In this document: piece by piece, positions 19,084 through 29,000 of the stretch
Numbering within the stretch: the stretch's first letter is position 1
How the letters are laid out: each line of letters starts with the position of its first letter
DNA from: Chlorobiota bacterium
Lineage (GTDB): Bacteria; Bacteroidota; Ignavibacteria; Kapaibacteriales; NICIL-2
Assembly: GCA_026416585.1 (NCBI GenBank)
Contig: JAOAEV010000046.1
Span: forward strand, 1 to 42,061
Reading direction: 5' to 3'
DNA length: 42,061 nt
The notes under the pieces: generated by a model
Told to the model about the DNA's origin: nothing
Seen by the model: the letters and a program-made list of their open reading frames with translations, nothing else
The model's database searches: none
Made by a program: the position numbers and the translations under genes

Positions 19084-19115
19084 CAAAAATACTACATCCT
19101 GCACAACTATCCAAA
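19084..19115 (-). promoter_or_regulatory. Bacteroidetes-type promoter of the tRNA-secE-nusG-rplKAJL-rpoBC cluster
   Basis: On the minus strand TTTG (19115-19112) is followed after 20 bases by TATTTTTG (19091-19084), an exact match to the Bacteroidetes primary-sigma consensus TTTG-N17-23-TANNTTTG. tRNA-Tyr begins 14 bases further on, as expected for a promoter with a very short leader. The -33 element starts three bases beyond the carA stop codon, so the promoter fills the whole carA-tRNA gap. Confidence 0.75.
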
Positions 19116-19118
19116 CAC

Positions 19119-20270
19119 TTATGCAGTAGCAGTGAGCACACGTTTCCGTGCACTGTTGGTTGCCATCGCAGTCTTGAACGCAGCGAAAATATAGCGGCTA
19201 TCATGGGGTCCGGGTGCTGCTTCCGGGTGATACTGCACCGACATGATAGGATAGACACGGTGTCGCAAGCCCGCCACTGTTCCATCATTGAGATTGATGT
19301 GCGTTATTTCCAGTTCGTCGGGCAGCCCTTCTGCACGCACCGCAAAACCGTGATTCTGCGAGGTGATTTCTACGCTTCCCGTCAGAAGATTTTTGATCGG
19401 GTGGTTAACTGCATGATGTCCAAAACGTAACTTGAAAGTTGTGCCCCCAAATGCCAACGCGATAATCTGATGCCCTAAACAAATGCCCAACAGTGGCACA
19501 CCGCTTCGCCCAAGCATCCGCGCTGTTTCAATGCCATAGGTCACAGCAGCCGGATCCCCTGGTCCATTCGAAAGCACCACACCGTCAGGATCATAGCTAA
19601 GTATGTCTTCTGCTGATGTTGTCGCTGGAACAACTGTCACTTTGCACCCATGATAGGCAAGCAGCCGAAGAATATTCCGCTTGACGCCAAAATCAACTAC
19701 GACCACATGATACTGGGGCACCGGTACCTTCTCGAGAAGATCTCCCTCCTGCTGCTCTGGGACAAACTCGTATGGTGCTATTGTTGTCACCAAAGGACAC
19801 AGGTCAGCCCCTTCCATCAGTGGAAGTGCACGTACACGTTCGAGCAATACCTCATCGCTATCGGGAGCTGTAGTGATAAGTCCACGCATAGCACCCTCGC
19901 TTCGAAGAATGCGGACTAAGCGGCGTGTGTCAATTCCCTGGATACCAATTTTGCGATGCATTTCGAGATATTCACTGAGCGTCCAACGGGCACGCCAATT
20001 CGATGCGATCCGGCTGCACTCGTAAACTACAATTCCCTCTACCTGCAGCGCATCGGATTCGTTGTCCCATGGATTGATACCGTAGTTTCCAATATGGGGA
20101 GCGGTAAACACCACAATTTGGCCCTTATAGCTCGGATCGGTCATTACCTCCTGATAGCCGCTCATTGCTGTATTGAAAACAACTTCTCCCGCAGCTTCAG
20201 CTGTGACATCGCCAAATGCAGTACCATGGAATATCGCACCATTTTCCAGAACAAGACGGGCAGGCTGCAT
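19119..20270 (-). CDS. carA: Carbamoyl-phosphate synthase small (glutaminase) subunit
   Basis: Hydrolyses glutamine and channels ammonia to the large subunit CarB for carbamoyl phosphate synthesis (pyrimidines and arginine). The 383-residue protein has the N-terminal CarA domain (GAIFHGTAFG, VVFNTAMSGYQEVMTDPSYKGQ) and a class I glutamine amidotransferase domain. The nucleophile is C264 in GICLGHQ, and H348 and E350 lie in QYHPEAAPGPHDS; all catalytic residues are present. No carB is seen in the window. The ATG at 20270 is 84 bases after the glycosyltransferase stop. A TATTTTCG sequence in that gap resembles a -7 box with one mismatch, but no -33 element is evident. Confidence 0.97.
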   Translation of the reverse strand: MQPARLVLENGAIFHGTAFGDVTAEAAGEVVFNTAMSGYQEVMTDPSYKGQIVVFTAPHIGNYGINPWDNESDALQVEGIVVYECSRIASNWRARWTLSEYLEMHRKIGIQGIDTRRLVRILRSEGAMRGLITTAPDSDEVLLERVRALPLMEGADLCPLVTTIAPYEFVPEQQEGDLLEKVPVPQYHVVVVDFGVKRNILRLLAYHGCKVTVVPATTSAEDILSYDPDGVVLSNGPGDPAAVTYGIETARMLGRSGVPLLGICLGHQIIALAFGGTTFKLRFGHHAVNHPIKNLLTGSVEITSQNHGFAVRAEGLPDELEITHINLNDGTVAGLRHRVYPIMSVQYHPEAAPGPHDSRYIFAAFKTAMATNSARKRVLTATA

Positions 20271-20354
20271 CGCAAAGAGCAGATAGTAAAACTGCTTTGC
20301 TGCGAAAATACGAGTGCCTCTTTAGAGCTACCGCACAGCCCAGAACTTATCCCT

Positions 20355-21179
20355 CTACTCGCGGACAGGTATCCATTCCTGCGCTGCACTCCGACGAGCA
20401 ATCAACGCACTACTCCAATTAGCAAACCACTGCCACAGAATGCGCCGATACCCCCAACGCCGATATCGTCGCGGCGACTCATACACTAATAGCGGACGTG
20501 GAATCGCAATACGAGTCCATTTGCGGACACGATGAAAAAACTCGAAATCTTCCCCGGCAACAAGAGACTCGTTATAGCCTCCGGTCCGCTCAAATACCCA
20601 GCGACGGATAACTTGGCATTCACCACGCCCTACTCCGCATCCCACTTTTGCAGCCACGGAAAGGTATGCATTGAACACACCATGGACAATCCGATCGGTG
20701 GTAATTCGCTCCTCGGGAGCAATTACTACTGGAGCTGCTAATGCTGCATACAGTGCATACGGTCCTTCTCCCTTTGCCCATTGGCAGAGAAATGCCCAAA
20801 ATGCCTCCCAGTCAGCAGGCATACAATCAGCATTCAAAAACACCAGAACCGTACCCGAAGAAAGGTATGCTCCCACGTTTCGCCCTGCAGCGATGGTCTG
20901 CCGCCATGGCGCTCGGTGAGTTGCTACCACATCGGCATACTTGCGGGCAATTGCCGTTGTCTGATCGGTACTCCCCCCATCACTGACTATAAGCTCGATG
21001 TTGTAGTTGTTGATTGTTTCTTCGTCGAAGTGCCGTAGCAATCGCTCGAGGATACGTTCCTCCTGTAAAGTTGGGATAATGACACTCATTTGCACCTGTT
21101 TCTGTCTCCGTCGGGGCGGTAAACGTCGCCAAACATCCACGCCTTCGATAGCACGCGAAAAACTTGTAGAAATGTTCAC
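20355..21179 (-). CDS. Family 2 glycosyltransferase
   Basis: A GT-A fold glycosyltransferase of 274 residues. The core starts at MSVIIPTLQEERILERLL (about 31-48), followed by ELIVSDGGSTDQT, AAGRNVGA (typical of the rSAM/selenodomain-type GT2 group), and VLVFLNADCMP in which NAD stands where the DXD metal motif normally is. A later GGYNESLVAGEDFEFFHR motif holds the ED acceptor-site acid. Substrates are unknown. The GTG start at 21179 overlaps the upstream stop in GTGA, which suggests coupled translation; the ATG at 21089 would give a shorter protein beginning at the GT core. It is the third gene of an operon with the AtuA-like and DUF2279 genes, pointing to an envelope-linked role. Confidence 0.85.
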   Translation of the reverse strand: MNISTSFSRAIEGVDVWRRLPPRRRQKQVQMSVIIPTLQEERILERLLRHFDEETINNYNIELIVSDGGSTDQTTAIARKYADVVATHRAPWRQTIAAGRNVGAYLSSGTVLVFLNADCMPADWEAFWAFLCQWAKGEGPYALYAALAAPVVIAPEERITTDRIVHGVFNAYLSVAAKVGCGVGRGECQVIRRWVFERTGGYNESLVAGEDFEFFHRVRKWTRIAIPRPLLVYESPRRYRRWGYRRILWQWFANWSSALIARRSAAQEWIPVRE

Positions 21180-22201
21180 AGCCGCACACCGCCTATTGTC
21201 AGCTTAAGTGGATAGAGCAAATACAGCCGCGGTGGTTGATGCTCACGCCATTCAATAGCAGGCGTTGGTAGCTTGAAGTAATTGAATGACTGCACCAACC
21301 AATTCACCACTGATCCAACGGGATGTCCTATCACTTGGCGAAAATCCGGCATCAGCTCCACTAAGTCCACATCGAGGCTCGCAATCAATCGTCGGTCTGA
21401 GTTACCATTGTTCCCTCCCAACCCGCGAACACCATAGCCAATGCCGAAAGATAGCCACCGTGGAATCATAGAACGCACAGCAGGCGGCATAAAGGGAGAA
21501 AGCTTGACAGAGAGAAAGAACGTCGAGCTACTGTAGTCATCAATGAAGGTTTTTCCCTCAGCACGTTCATGCTCTCCATACCAATGCGCTGGAATATACT
21601 GCCATTTGGGAGAAACGTATTGCAAGGCTGGTACGGATTGCTGAAGGAGAAAGTACGCCGAGCCAATAAGATTGTACGCAAAGTCACTGGGGCTGAATCC
21701 CCAATTTTTCCCTACCCCATCCTGGAATTCCACGTAACTCTGATACACGATCCCCATCAACGCTCCATAAAACATCGCATCATGGTAGGCAATGCCTGCA
21801 CCCTGCAACAACTCCCCCGAGTAATACGACATGACGTAAGCACCGTAGATGTGCCCCAGTTTGTCAACCCCACGGGCATAATTACCATCTTCGATAACAC
21901 GGAATTCCGCACGCTCATTCCAGATTGTTGCCTTCTGGTAAAAATGCAGTCCGACCATTGCTCCTACGTAAAGACTCCCTGCTACACTGAGTGTCCACGG
22001 ATTGATTTTACTTTGTCGAAGGGGAGGCATGCCATCAATCGTATACCGCTGATGACCAGCGAAGGTGAATTGTTCCCAGGGAATAATAATGTCGGTATTG
22101 GGTTGGAAAGAAGAAGTACATTCCCCATCACCATTGACGGTAGCACTGCCCTGCTGCAGTATCACAAGCAGTTCAATAGCGATACACAGAGCAATGTACA
22201 T
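21176..22201 (-). CDS. DUF2279 family exported protein
   Basis: A 341-residue protein using the ATG at 22201, which follows the upstream TAA by seven bases and starts directly with a hydrophobic signal or anchor (MYIALCIAIELLVILQQGSA). The track start at 22246 adds 15 charged residues and overlaps the upstream gene. The central part (about 65-180) matches the DUF2279/YfiM-like pattern: a segment with ERAEFRVIEDGNYARGVDKLGHIYGAY split in two here, then GALMGIVYQSYVEFQDG and GFSPSDFAYNLIGS, with membrane-like helices. The family is widespread in Bacteroidota and its function is not known. Its stop overlaps the glycosyltransferase start. Confidence 0.72.
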   Translation of the reverse strand: MYIALCIAIELLVILQQGSATVNGDGECTSSFQPNTDIIIPWEQFTFAGHQRYTIDGMPPLRQSKINPWTLSVAGSLYVGAMVGLHFYQKATIWNERAEFRVIEDGNYARGVDKLGHIYGAYVMSYYSGELLQGAGIAYHDAMFYGALMGIVYQSYVEFQDGVGKNWGFSPSDFAYNLIGSAYFLLQQSVPALQYVSPKWQYIPAHWYGEHERAEGKTFIDDYSSSTFFLSVKLSPFMPPAVRSMIPRWLSFGIGYGVRGLGGNNGNSDRRLIASLDVDLVELMPDFRQVIGHPVGSVVNWLVQSFNYFKLPTPAIEWREHQPPRLYLLYPLKLTIGGVRL

Positions 22202-22208
22202 CGGTTCT

Positions 22209-23567
22209 TTAGAGCGTAAGAATTTCGACATTAGCTTGGACGACACTTTTTGGAATCAGGGTTGGGAAGTAGGCAACTACTTCGCTTGGCTTTGGGCGAC
22301 CACCAGAAAAACCAGTGACGCCGGGTGGACCTGTCAAAATCAATGGCGCGATCTCTTTCCCAAATCGTTCGACAGCAACATAATCGTGCGACCGAACACC
22401 GATGCGAAGCATTACTTCTGGAGGTTCAACAGCAGGGGCAAGAGGACCATGGCAGGCATTGTAGCCCACAAATTCCGTCCGTATTTCTTCGAATTCCAAC
22501 CCAAGCAGCTCCAAGCGTCGGCGAAGGATTGCGTCGGCCGCACGTGCTCGCTCAAGAGCTTTCGGTGCCGAGTACACAAGAGTTCCCACCGCAATGTAAC
22601 CATCTGCATAGCTTGCGCTGACTTTATAGGTATCTGTCGCTGCACGTCCCTTGATCCCGAAGACTACAACACGATCATTCCCTTCGTCATGAAGTTCGAT
22701 TGTCGTAAAGTCTGCAATGCAGTCGGGAGTTATGTAGGTCCGGGGATCGCCTATTTCATAGAGTAATTGTTCTGAAACAGTTTCCCGCGTTACAGCACCT
22801 CCTGTGCCTGGATGCTTTGTCACTATGAAAGTACCATCGGGATAAGCTTCGATGATCGGGAATCCAATCTCCGCAAGGTTAGGTAAGTGCATCCAATCAC
22901 CCAAGAAATTCCCTCCTGTAGCTTGCCCACCGCATTCGTTGATGTGACCGGCAACAACTCCCGCAGCAAGTTTATCCCAGTCCTCCCACCCCCAACCAAA
23001 TTCAAATACCATCGGCGCAAGGGTAAGACCAGTGTCTGTCACACGACCAGTAATAACTACGTTAGCTCCTTGCTCAAGGGCTTCTACTACTACCCGAGCA
23101 CCCAAGTACACATTAGCACTTAAGAGTCGGTCGCGCACTGCGGAAAGTGGTACACCCGTTTCCATATGCTGCAGAGGATAGCCTGCAGCGAGCAATTCAT
23201 CGATACGGGGAAGAATATCATCGCCTGTTATGACTCCAATTCGCAATCCACTTACCCCACGCTTTCGGGCAAGATCGAGAACAGCCTCTGCTGCACCTTT
23301 GGGATTGACACCTCCCGCGTTAGTAATGACCCGGATATTTTTTGCAATGACGTCATCGAGAATCTCACTCATGACATCAACAAAGTCTCGAGCATATCCC
23401 CATTGAGGATTGCGCTGTCGCTGTTTTTGGAGAATGGACATGGTCACTTCTGCTAAGTAATCCATGACCAAGTAGTCAATAGGTCCACGGCGAACTTGTT
23501 GGAGCGGCGCACTGAGTAAGTCACCCCAAAATCCTTGTCCTGATGCGATGCGTACGATAGACTTCAT
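22209..23567 (-). CDS. AtuA-family protein (DUF1446)
   Basis: A 452-residue cytoplasmic protein recognisable as the acyclic terpene utilisation AtuA family (formerly DUF1446). Diagnostic segments are IASGQGFWGD near the start, DYLVMDYLAEVTM, ITNAGGVNPKGAAEAV, ANVVITGRVTDTGLTLAP, HINECGGQATGGN and HPGTGGAVTRETV. The biochemical function of the family is poorly known; it was named from terpene degradation in Pseudomonas, where it pairs with carboxylase genes that are absent here. It is the first gene of a tight operon followed by DUF2279 and a glycosyltransferase, which argues against a plain terpene role in this organism. Confidence 0.85.
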   Translation of the reverse strand: MKSIVRIASGQGFWGDLLSAPLQQVRRGPIDYLVMDYLAEVTMSILQKQRQRNPQWGYARDFVDVMSEILDDVIAKNIRVITNAGGVNPKGAAEAVLDLARKRGVSGLRIGVITGDDILPRIDELLAAGYPLQHMETGVPLSAVRDRLLSANVYLGARVVVEALEQGANVVITGRVTDTGLTLAPMVFEFGWGWEDWDKLAAGVVAGHINECGGQATGGNFLGDWMHLPNLAEIGFPIIEAYPDGTFIVTKHPGTGGAVTRETVSEQLLYEIGDPRTYITPDCIADFTTIELHDEGNDRVVVFGIKGRAATDTYKVSASYADGYIAVGTLVYSAPKALERARAADAILRRRLELLGLEFEEIRTEFVGYNACHGPLAPAVEPPEVMLRIGVRSHDYVAVERFGKEIAPLILTGPPGVTGFSGGRPKPSEVVAYFPTLIPKSVVQANVEILTL

Positions 23568-23622
23568 ACCAGCATACGACGAGAAAAAACACCAGTGAAA
23601 GACTCTTTACGTCTTGAAGCAT

Positions 23623-23634
23623 TGCAAATTTGCA
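23623..23634. promoter_or_regulatory. 12-bp palindrome TGCAAATTTGCA in the divergent atuA-like/rodZ gap
   Basis: TGCAAATTTGCA is a perfect 12-base palindrome near the middle of the 104-base gap between the divergent AtuA-like and RodZ-like genes. Its place fits an operator for a dimeric repressor acting on one or both promoters. No regulator gene is adjacent, and short A/T-rich palindromes occur by chance. Confidence 0.25.
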
Positions 23635-23671
23635 GCAACGCTACTGTACTTGAGTTCCCCTGTTACAAGCA

Positions 23672-24658
23672 ATGGACGATAGCCCTCTCCACGCCGGTGT
23701 GGTTTTGCGTCAAAAACGCACGGAGCTGGGACTCAGCATTCGTGATGTAAGCCGGCTCACGGGAATCCGAAGCACCATTATCGAGGCAATCGAGGCTGGT
23801 GCTTTCGATCAAATGCCTCTGGTGTATATGCGCTCATTCGCCCGCCGGTATGCTCGAGCATTAGGGCTCGATGAGCGCGAGCTACCCCCAATCGAAGAGC
23901 CACTAAAGCGGACTCCCATAAGTAGGGAAAACATATCCTTGTCCATACGCAAGGGAACATCATCTCGAACTAACACAAGCAATCTTATTGCATTTGCCCT
24001 CCTTGGAGCAGTTGGTATTGCTGCAGGGATTTTCTTCTTGCTTCCCCACGGAGAAAGTTCTTCCTCCCAACCAGAGGAGGTATCGGAAGCGCCTGTGGAA
24101 ACCCTATACACTTCCCCCCGAGGAGGATTATTTGACTACTTCGGTGGAACACCCATTGATAGTCTCCGTTTGGAAGCTGTTGCAAAGGATACAGTGTGGA
24201 TTAGCGCAACTATAGATGGACGCCGAAGCGAACAGATAACCCTTCGCCCAGGAGAGCGCCGCCAATGGAATGCCCACACAATGGTTGTAGTCTCTATTGG
24301 GAATGTTGGAGGGGTTGAATTGTATCGCAATGGACAAAAACTGCCACCATTGGGTAACCGGGGCGAGGTAGTACGTTCAGTAAAAATCACAGCAACAGAT
24401 ATTGTCACCAGCACAAGTAGCTGGGCAGTAAAGCGGGATTCTGTGCTTGAAGCATTGCGTAGCCGTCCTGCACCTTCGCAACAAGGTACTACTCCTTTTA
24501 CGCCCTCTCAGAGTATGCAAAAACCTACTCCTTCACGTCCTTCCCCGCCTGACCGTCGACGACAAGAGATTTTGCGGCGTGCATTCCAGTCCCAAGAGAT
24601 CACCCCAGTTCAGCCAAAGCCACCAGTTCCATCCTCTTCGAAGCCTTCCTCGCCATAG
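23672..24658 (+). CDS. rodZ: RodZ-like cell-shape protein (HTH, membrane span, DUF4115)
   Basis: A bitopic membrane protein of 328 residues. Residues 8-72 form a helix-turn-helix of the RodZ type (GVVLRQKRTELGLSIRDVSRLT, then YMRSFARRYARALGLDE). A basic linker leads to one membrane span (about 104-124, NLIAFALLGAVGIAAGIFFLL). Residues about 155-245 form the periplasmic DUF4115 domain (WISATIDGRRSEQITLRPGE and VELYRNGQKLPPLG). The tail is rich in Pro, Ser and Gln. RodZ links MreB to the wall-elongation machinery; mreB is not in the window. Its TAG stop directly abuts the stop of the converging kdsD gene with no spacer. Confidence 0.85.
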   Translation: MDDSPLHAGVVLRQKRTELGLSIRDVSRLTGIRSTIIEAIEAGAFDQMPLVYMRSFARRYARALGLDERELPPIEEPLKRTPISRENISLSIRKGTSSRTNTSNLIAFALLGAVGIAAGIFFLLPHGESSSSQPEEVSEAPVETLYTSPRGGLFDYFGGTPIDSLRLEAVAKDTVWISATIDGRRSEQITLRPGERRQWNAHTMVVVSIGNVGGVELYRNGQKLPPLGNRGEVVRSVKITATDIVTSTSSWAVKRDSVLEALRSRPAPSQQGTTPFTPSQSMQKPTPSRPSPPDRRRQEILRRAFQSQEITPVQPKPPVPSSSKPSSP

Positions 24659-25627
24659 CTATAGGGTTGAGCGAATGATGTCATGAATTCGCACCAGTCC
24701 AATGCACTCATTCTCAGCAGTAACCACTGGTAGAACGCCAATTTGACGTTCTCGCCGTTCCATCATTGCCAACGCCTCGCCCAAAAGTGCATCAGGAGTA
24801 ATGGTAATAGGGCAAGCGGTCATAACATCGCTAACCTTTATGGGACGAATGTCCTCGACCCGTTCTAACACGCGACGCACATCCCCATCGGTGATAATCC
24901 CGACAAGCTTTTTTCCTTCCACAACACACACACACCCCAATCCCTTCCGACTGATTTCAATAATTGCTTCTCGCAGCGAAGCCTGTGGAGAGATTCTGGG
25001 AACCAACTCTCCCTTCACCATCACGTCCACAACACGAAGCGTAAGATTTCGCCCTAATTGTCCCATTGGATGGGAGCGAGCAAAGTCAGTGATTGTAAAA
25101 TTTTTCACCTGCATTAGGACTAATGCAAGAGCATCTCCAAGAGCAAGCGCAGCTGTCGTGCTTGCACTAGGCACAACATCCCACGGACACGCCTCGCGCT
25201 CAATACTTGCATCGAGAACGACATCAACTACCTGAGATAAATATCCGTTCGTGCTCCCCAGGATCCCAATTACGGGAATTGAACGTTGCTTCAGGAATGG
25301 AACAAGCTGTACAAGTTCCTGGGTAGTCCCACTACGCGAAAGAATAATCGCACAATCTTTATCAGAGAGTACGCCAATATCCCCATGTAAAGCTTCGACT
25401 GGATGAAGAAAAATCGCGGGTGTACCAACACTGGACAAGGTAGACGCAATTTTCTGCGCAATGATGCCGGACTTACCAACACCACTGAGGGCAACAAGTC
25501 GGGCAACTCTCAGCAATTCAATTGCTTGAAGAAAGGCAGCATCCAGCCGCTCTGCGACTTGATGCACTGCTTCTGCTTCTGTGCGGATAATCCGACGTGC
25601 TTCTGCAAGCTGTGTGGCTTTATCCAT
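24659..25627 (-). CDS. kdsD: Arabinose-5-phosphate isomerase (KdsD/GutQ family)
   Basis: Interconverts ribulose-5-phosphate and arabinose-5-phosphate, the first step of Kdo synthesis for lipopolysaccharide. The 322-residue protein has an N-terminal SIS domain with SGVGKSG, FLHPVEALHGDIG, ILSRSGTTQE and PSASTTAALALGDALA, then HPMGQLGR, all hallmarks of the family. Two CBS domains follow (about 205-320; VDVMVKGELVPRI and VSDVMTACPITI). It starts 21 bases downstream of the HIT-family gene, so both are likely co-transcribed. It supports an LPS-bearing outer membrane, in line with the MsbA-like exporter and beta-barrel elsewhere in the window. Confidence 0.95.
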   Translation of the reverse strand: MDKATQLAEARRIIRTEAEAVHQVAERLDAAFLQAIELLRVARLVALSGVGKSGIIAQKIASTLSSVGTPAIFLHPVEALHGDIGVLSDKDCAIILSRSGTTQELVQLVPFLKQRSIPVIGILGSTNGYLSQVVDVVLDASIEREACPWDVVPSASTTAALALGDALALVLMQVKNFTITDFARSHPMGQLGRNLTLRVVDVMVKGELVPRISPQASLREAIIEISRKGLGCVCVVEGKKLVGIITDGDVRRVLERVEDIRPIKVSDVMTACPITITPDALLGEALAMMERRERQIGVLPVVTAENECIGLVRIHDIIRSTL

Positions 25628-25648
25628 GATGTATCGTCCTATCCAGCA

Positions 25649-25993
25649 TCATCCCGGAGGCCATCCCATCGGGCGTCCGCCAAGCAGATGACAATGGAGA
25701 TGGAAGACTGTCTGCCCACCATCGGGATTTGTATTGATGACGAGGCGATATCCCTTTTCAGCAATACCTTCTTCCTGCGCAATTTTTCGAGCTACCAAGA
25801 GAATATGACCCAACAAAAGGCGGTCATCCTCGGTTGCATCGTTAAGAGTAGGGAGAACTTTCTTCGGCACTATCAGAACATGAACCGGTGCTTGAGGAGA
25901 AATATCACGAAATGCCACAACAAGTTCGTCCTCGTAAAGGATTGTTGCTGGCAGCTCTCGCCGGATAATTTTCGCAAATACCGTATCGCTCAT
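25649..25993 (-). CDS. HIT family (HinT-like) nucleotide hydrolase
   Basis: A 114-residue histidine-triad protein that probably cleaves adenosine phosphoramidates or similar nucleotides. [20 protein letters not shown] at the start is typical of Hin[10 protein letters not shown] follows, and the triad HLHCHLLGG has H98, H100 and H102. The track start at 26065 would place 24 residues within the terminator region of the next gene; the ATG at 25993 gives the normal family length and start sequence. It leads into kdsD with a 21-base gap. Confidence 0.95.
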   Translation of the reverse strand: MSDTVFAKIIRRELPATILYEDELVVAFRDISPQAPVHVLIVPKKVLPTLNDATEDDRLLLGHILLVARKIAQEEGIAEKGYRLVINTNPDGGQTVFHLHCHLLGGRPMGWPPG

Positions 25994-26026
25994 TTGATAC
26001 CACAAGCAATCTTGACCACAAAAATA

Positions 26027-26057
26027 GAGAGGGCAGCCGTCGTTAGGCTGCCCTCTC
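26027..26057 (-). terminator. Strong intrinsic terminator after the large T9SS protein gene
   Basis: A perfect 12-bp stem, GAGAGGGCAGCC/GGCTGCCCTCTC, with a 7-base loop. Read on the minus strand it is followed by TATTTTTGTG, a U-rich tract, and begins 17 bases after the stop of the large secreted protein gene. It separates that gene from the HIT-kdsD transcript. Confidence 0.9.
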
Positions 26058-26074
26058 GGCATCAAGCTTTGTTT

Positions 26075-29000
26075 CTACCGTATAAGCGACATCCGCTTAA
26101 TCTCGACACGGTCACCTACCTTGAGACGATACAGATAGGTACCACTGCTCAACTGCTTGCCGTTCTCGTCTGTGCCATCCCAGCGTACCGTTTGGTACCC
26201 GGATTGCACCTGGCCCGTTACAAGCTTCTTGACGACATTGCCGAGTACGTCAACGACATCCAGCTCGACTACCGAGTTCGCTGGAACTGTATAGGCAATC
26301 GTCGTCGATGCACTGAATGGATTCGGCGAGTTTTGCTCCAGCGTTAGTTCTGCATCGTCGGTGAAGTCAAACCGGAGCGTCCCGCTATAGCTGACCGATC
26401 CATCACGGCTGACTTGACGGAGGCGGTACTCGTAGATATTTCCGCCGCTTACCGTTCGGTCAGTGTATGAGTAGCTCAGCGGCGCTGTCGAGTTACCGTT
26501 TGCTGCTTGAGTGGGAACGAAAGCAAGCTCCTGCCATTGGTCCGCACCTGCTGTACGACGCTCAAGATAGAAGCCATGGTTATTGGTTTCCGACGATGTT
26601 TCCCACCACAGATCAACGGCTGTTGGCCGCTTTGCACCTTCAAAGAGCGTAATTTCCACCGGTGTAATCCGGACATACTTCCGTGGACCGATCGAGCGAT
26701 TGCCCAGGAATGGGCGAATCATTGGAATCCAGCTTCCTCGAGTATACGAGGATCCTTGACCAATATAGCCTCGGAAGTCAAGGAAATTGTACGCTACGTT
26801 CCCAACCGTCGGCACGAACTCTGCCCATTGTCCACTCCCAACGGAATTTTCGAAGACAAATTTGTTGTCGTTAATGAGTGTTCCCTGAATAGTGCGGCGG
26901 CGGAAAGCCTTATCGATGAGCAAATTGATGTTGTTCGCACCGGGGATTGGTGCTGCGTTAAAGTTACCCAGCTGGATACCCATTCGCTGAGCGACACCGC
27001 CTAACTCGAAGCCGACGGAACTCAGCTGCGCCACAGCTGCCCAATAGGTACCAGGTGGAAGTACCACTGGACGCTCAAGGAGGTAGGTCGTGTATTCGTT
27101 GTATTTGACATCACCGCTTGCATCCATCCCGCGGTAAGCACGGAGGATACTTCCTGGAATCGGATTGCCTGACGGAATCCCTCCTTGATCGTTGTAGATA
27201 GCAAAGCGGATGTTATCTGTGTTCGAGTTGAGGGAGGCAAACCATGCTTGGAAGCCATAGACTGTATCCTGGGTGGTCAGCTCGAATTTAACCGCAATTT
27301 GACCCGAACCATTTCCACCATCGGCGCCAGCAGCTGTGACTGGGGTATATGCCGACGATTGATATCCGAGCAAGTTCAATCCTTTCCCGAACATGCGGAT
27401 GAGTGGTTCATTAGGTACCTCATTTTGTGCAGTGGGATCGTGGTAGCTGAACGAGGGTCCGAACGTCATCTCAAATTCGCTGAATGTCGAATCGTTTAGT
27501 GGCTCCAAATCACCACCCGGATAGTTCACTTTTGCTGCGATAATGTAGCGGTCCTGATTGGAACGTGCCGATTCACGCGCATTCCATGCGGGCATTGTCA
27601 TTTCACGATCTTCATTACCACGGATGTAGGGAATAACCACTGTGCGATCGTACACATAGCGGCGGTCAATATTGGGATTTTGGGCATCATTCCGATCAGC
27701 TATCGTAACGCGAATTGGGAATGCTTGGGCTGGTAGGCCTGTATTGTTACTGACTTTAACCCGGATTGGAATGCGCTGTGCTTGACTTGCCGGTGTTACA
27801 CGGTATGGCCACGTTGCCAGTACCGTCATAACTTCAAGATCCGTAACCTCACGTGGGAAGAGAATCCGAATATTTTTCAAAAAGATTGGGTCATAATCAT
27901 CGGCAGGACCAAACGGGATAGAATGGTCGCGTGCTGCCCATCGGAATCGAATGCGGAAGTATTGAGCACCTTCATTCGGAGCGTTGATGAAAGTATCAGG
28001 AATCGGGATATAGACCTTTCTCCATTCGAAATCTTTTCCATCATCGAACGGATCAACTACAATTCCCTGTGCCCGTGTTAGCGGTGTATCCTTGTCAACT
28101 GGATGGAAGCCTCTACGGTATCCACCCCCACCCCACACGCTCCATGCTGGGTTATCAGTAATCGCCGATTGACCGCAACAGCGAGGATGCCAGTTCCACT
28201 CAAATGAAGGAGCTCCTGGTATATCAGACACCACAACGTTATTAATCAGATCCCGCGTTGGACGCCCAAATTCTACTCGAAGCACATCTTGGAAGTCATC
28301 AGCAGTATTGCCCGGAGCGACAATACCCGCTGTTGGACCTAGGTCAAAGTATGCAACTCTTGGCTCTGGGCCTGGCAATTCACTCGATGCCCAATCGCGG
28401 GGATATCCTTCCGTTCTCTTCGCTGCCCGATGGAACGCAAACGAAAGAACTGCTCCTCGCCGATCCCGTAAGTCAATGGGGAATGTAATCAGAGTGTCGC
28501 CTCCCGTTGCAACAACCAACGGCTGACCATCGGGTTGTTGCACCTCTCGGTCTAAGCGAATAACGGGGGTTTTGAGAGTGAAGAATGGATTGTTTGCTGC
28601 TGCATATTCACCTCGGGGAGGCGGCGGATTATTAGTTGACTCATCTCCATCAAGCACATCTGCTCCAATGCTGATAAACTTCAGCACCGATGGGATTGGA
28701 GATCCACCAACCACATGGTACTCCCGAATGTCTTCGTTAAGCTGAGTTAGACGGCGACTGACAAAAAGACGGAATCGAACTGTATCATCGAATGGCCACA
28801 TGTCTTTATAGCCAATACCCGCTGAGTCTATCGGAACAGCAATAACATATGCAGTGAAACGACCAATTTGATCATCTATAAACTCATTCGGTTCGAACGG
28901 TGGGAATTGTACCTGTACGTATGCGTATGGCGGGACACCATTGAGTGCCGGGGGCGGTGTCGTAGCAGTAAATACGGTTGTTGTGCCGGAAGTCTGGAAG

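Noticed and set aside
18862-19288. Minus-strand ORFs of 80 and 107 residues
   Set aside because: They overlap tRNA genes or carA in another frame and show the same artefact peptides (RVPERSNGADCKSAG).
25403-26347. 314-residue plus-strand ORF
   Set aside because: It crosses kdsD, the HIT gene, a strong terminator and the end of the giant gene on the other strand, so it is a shadow.
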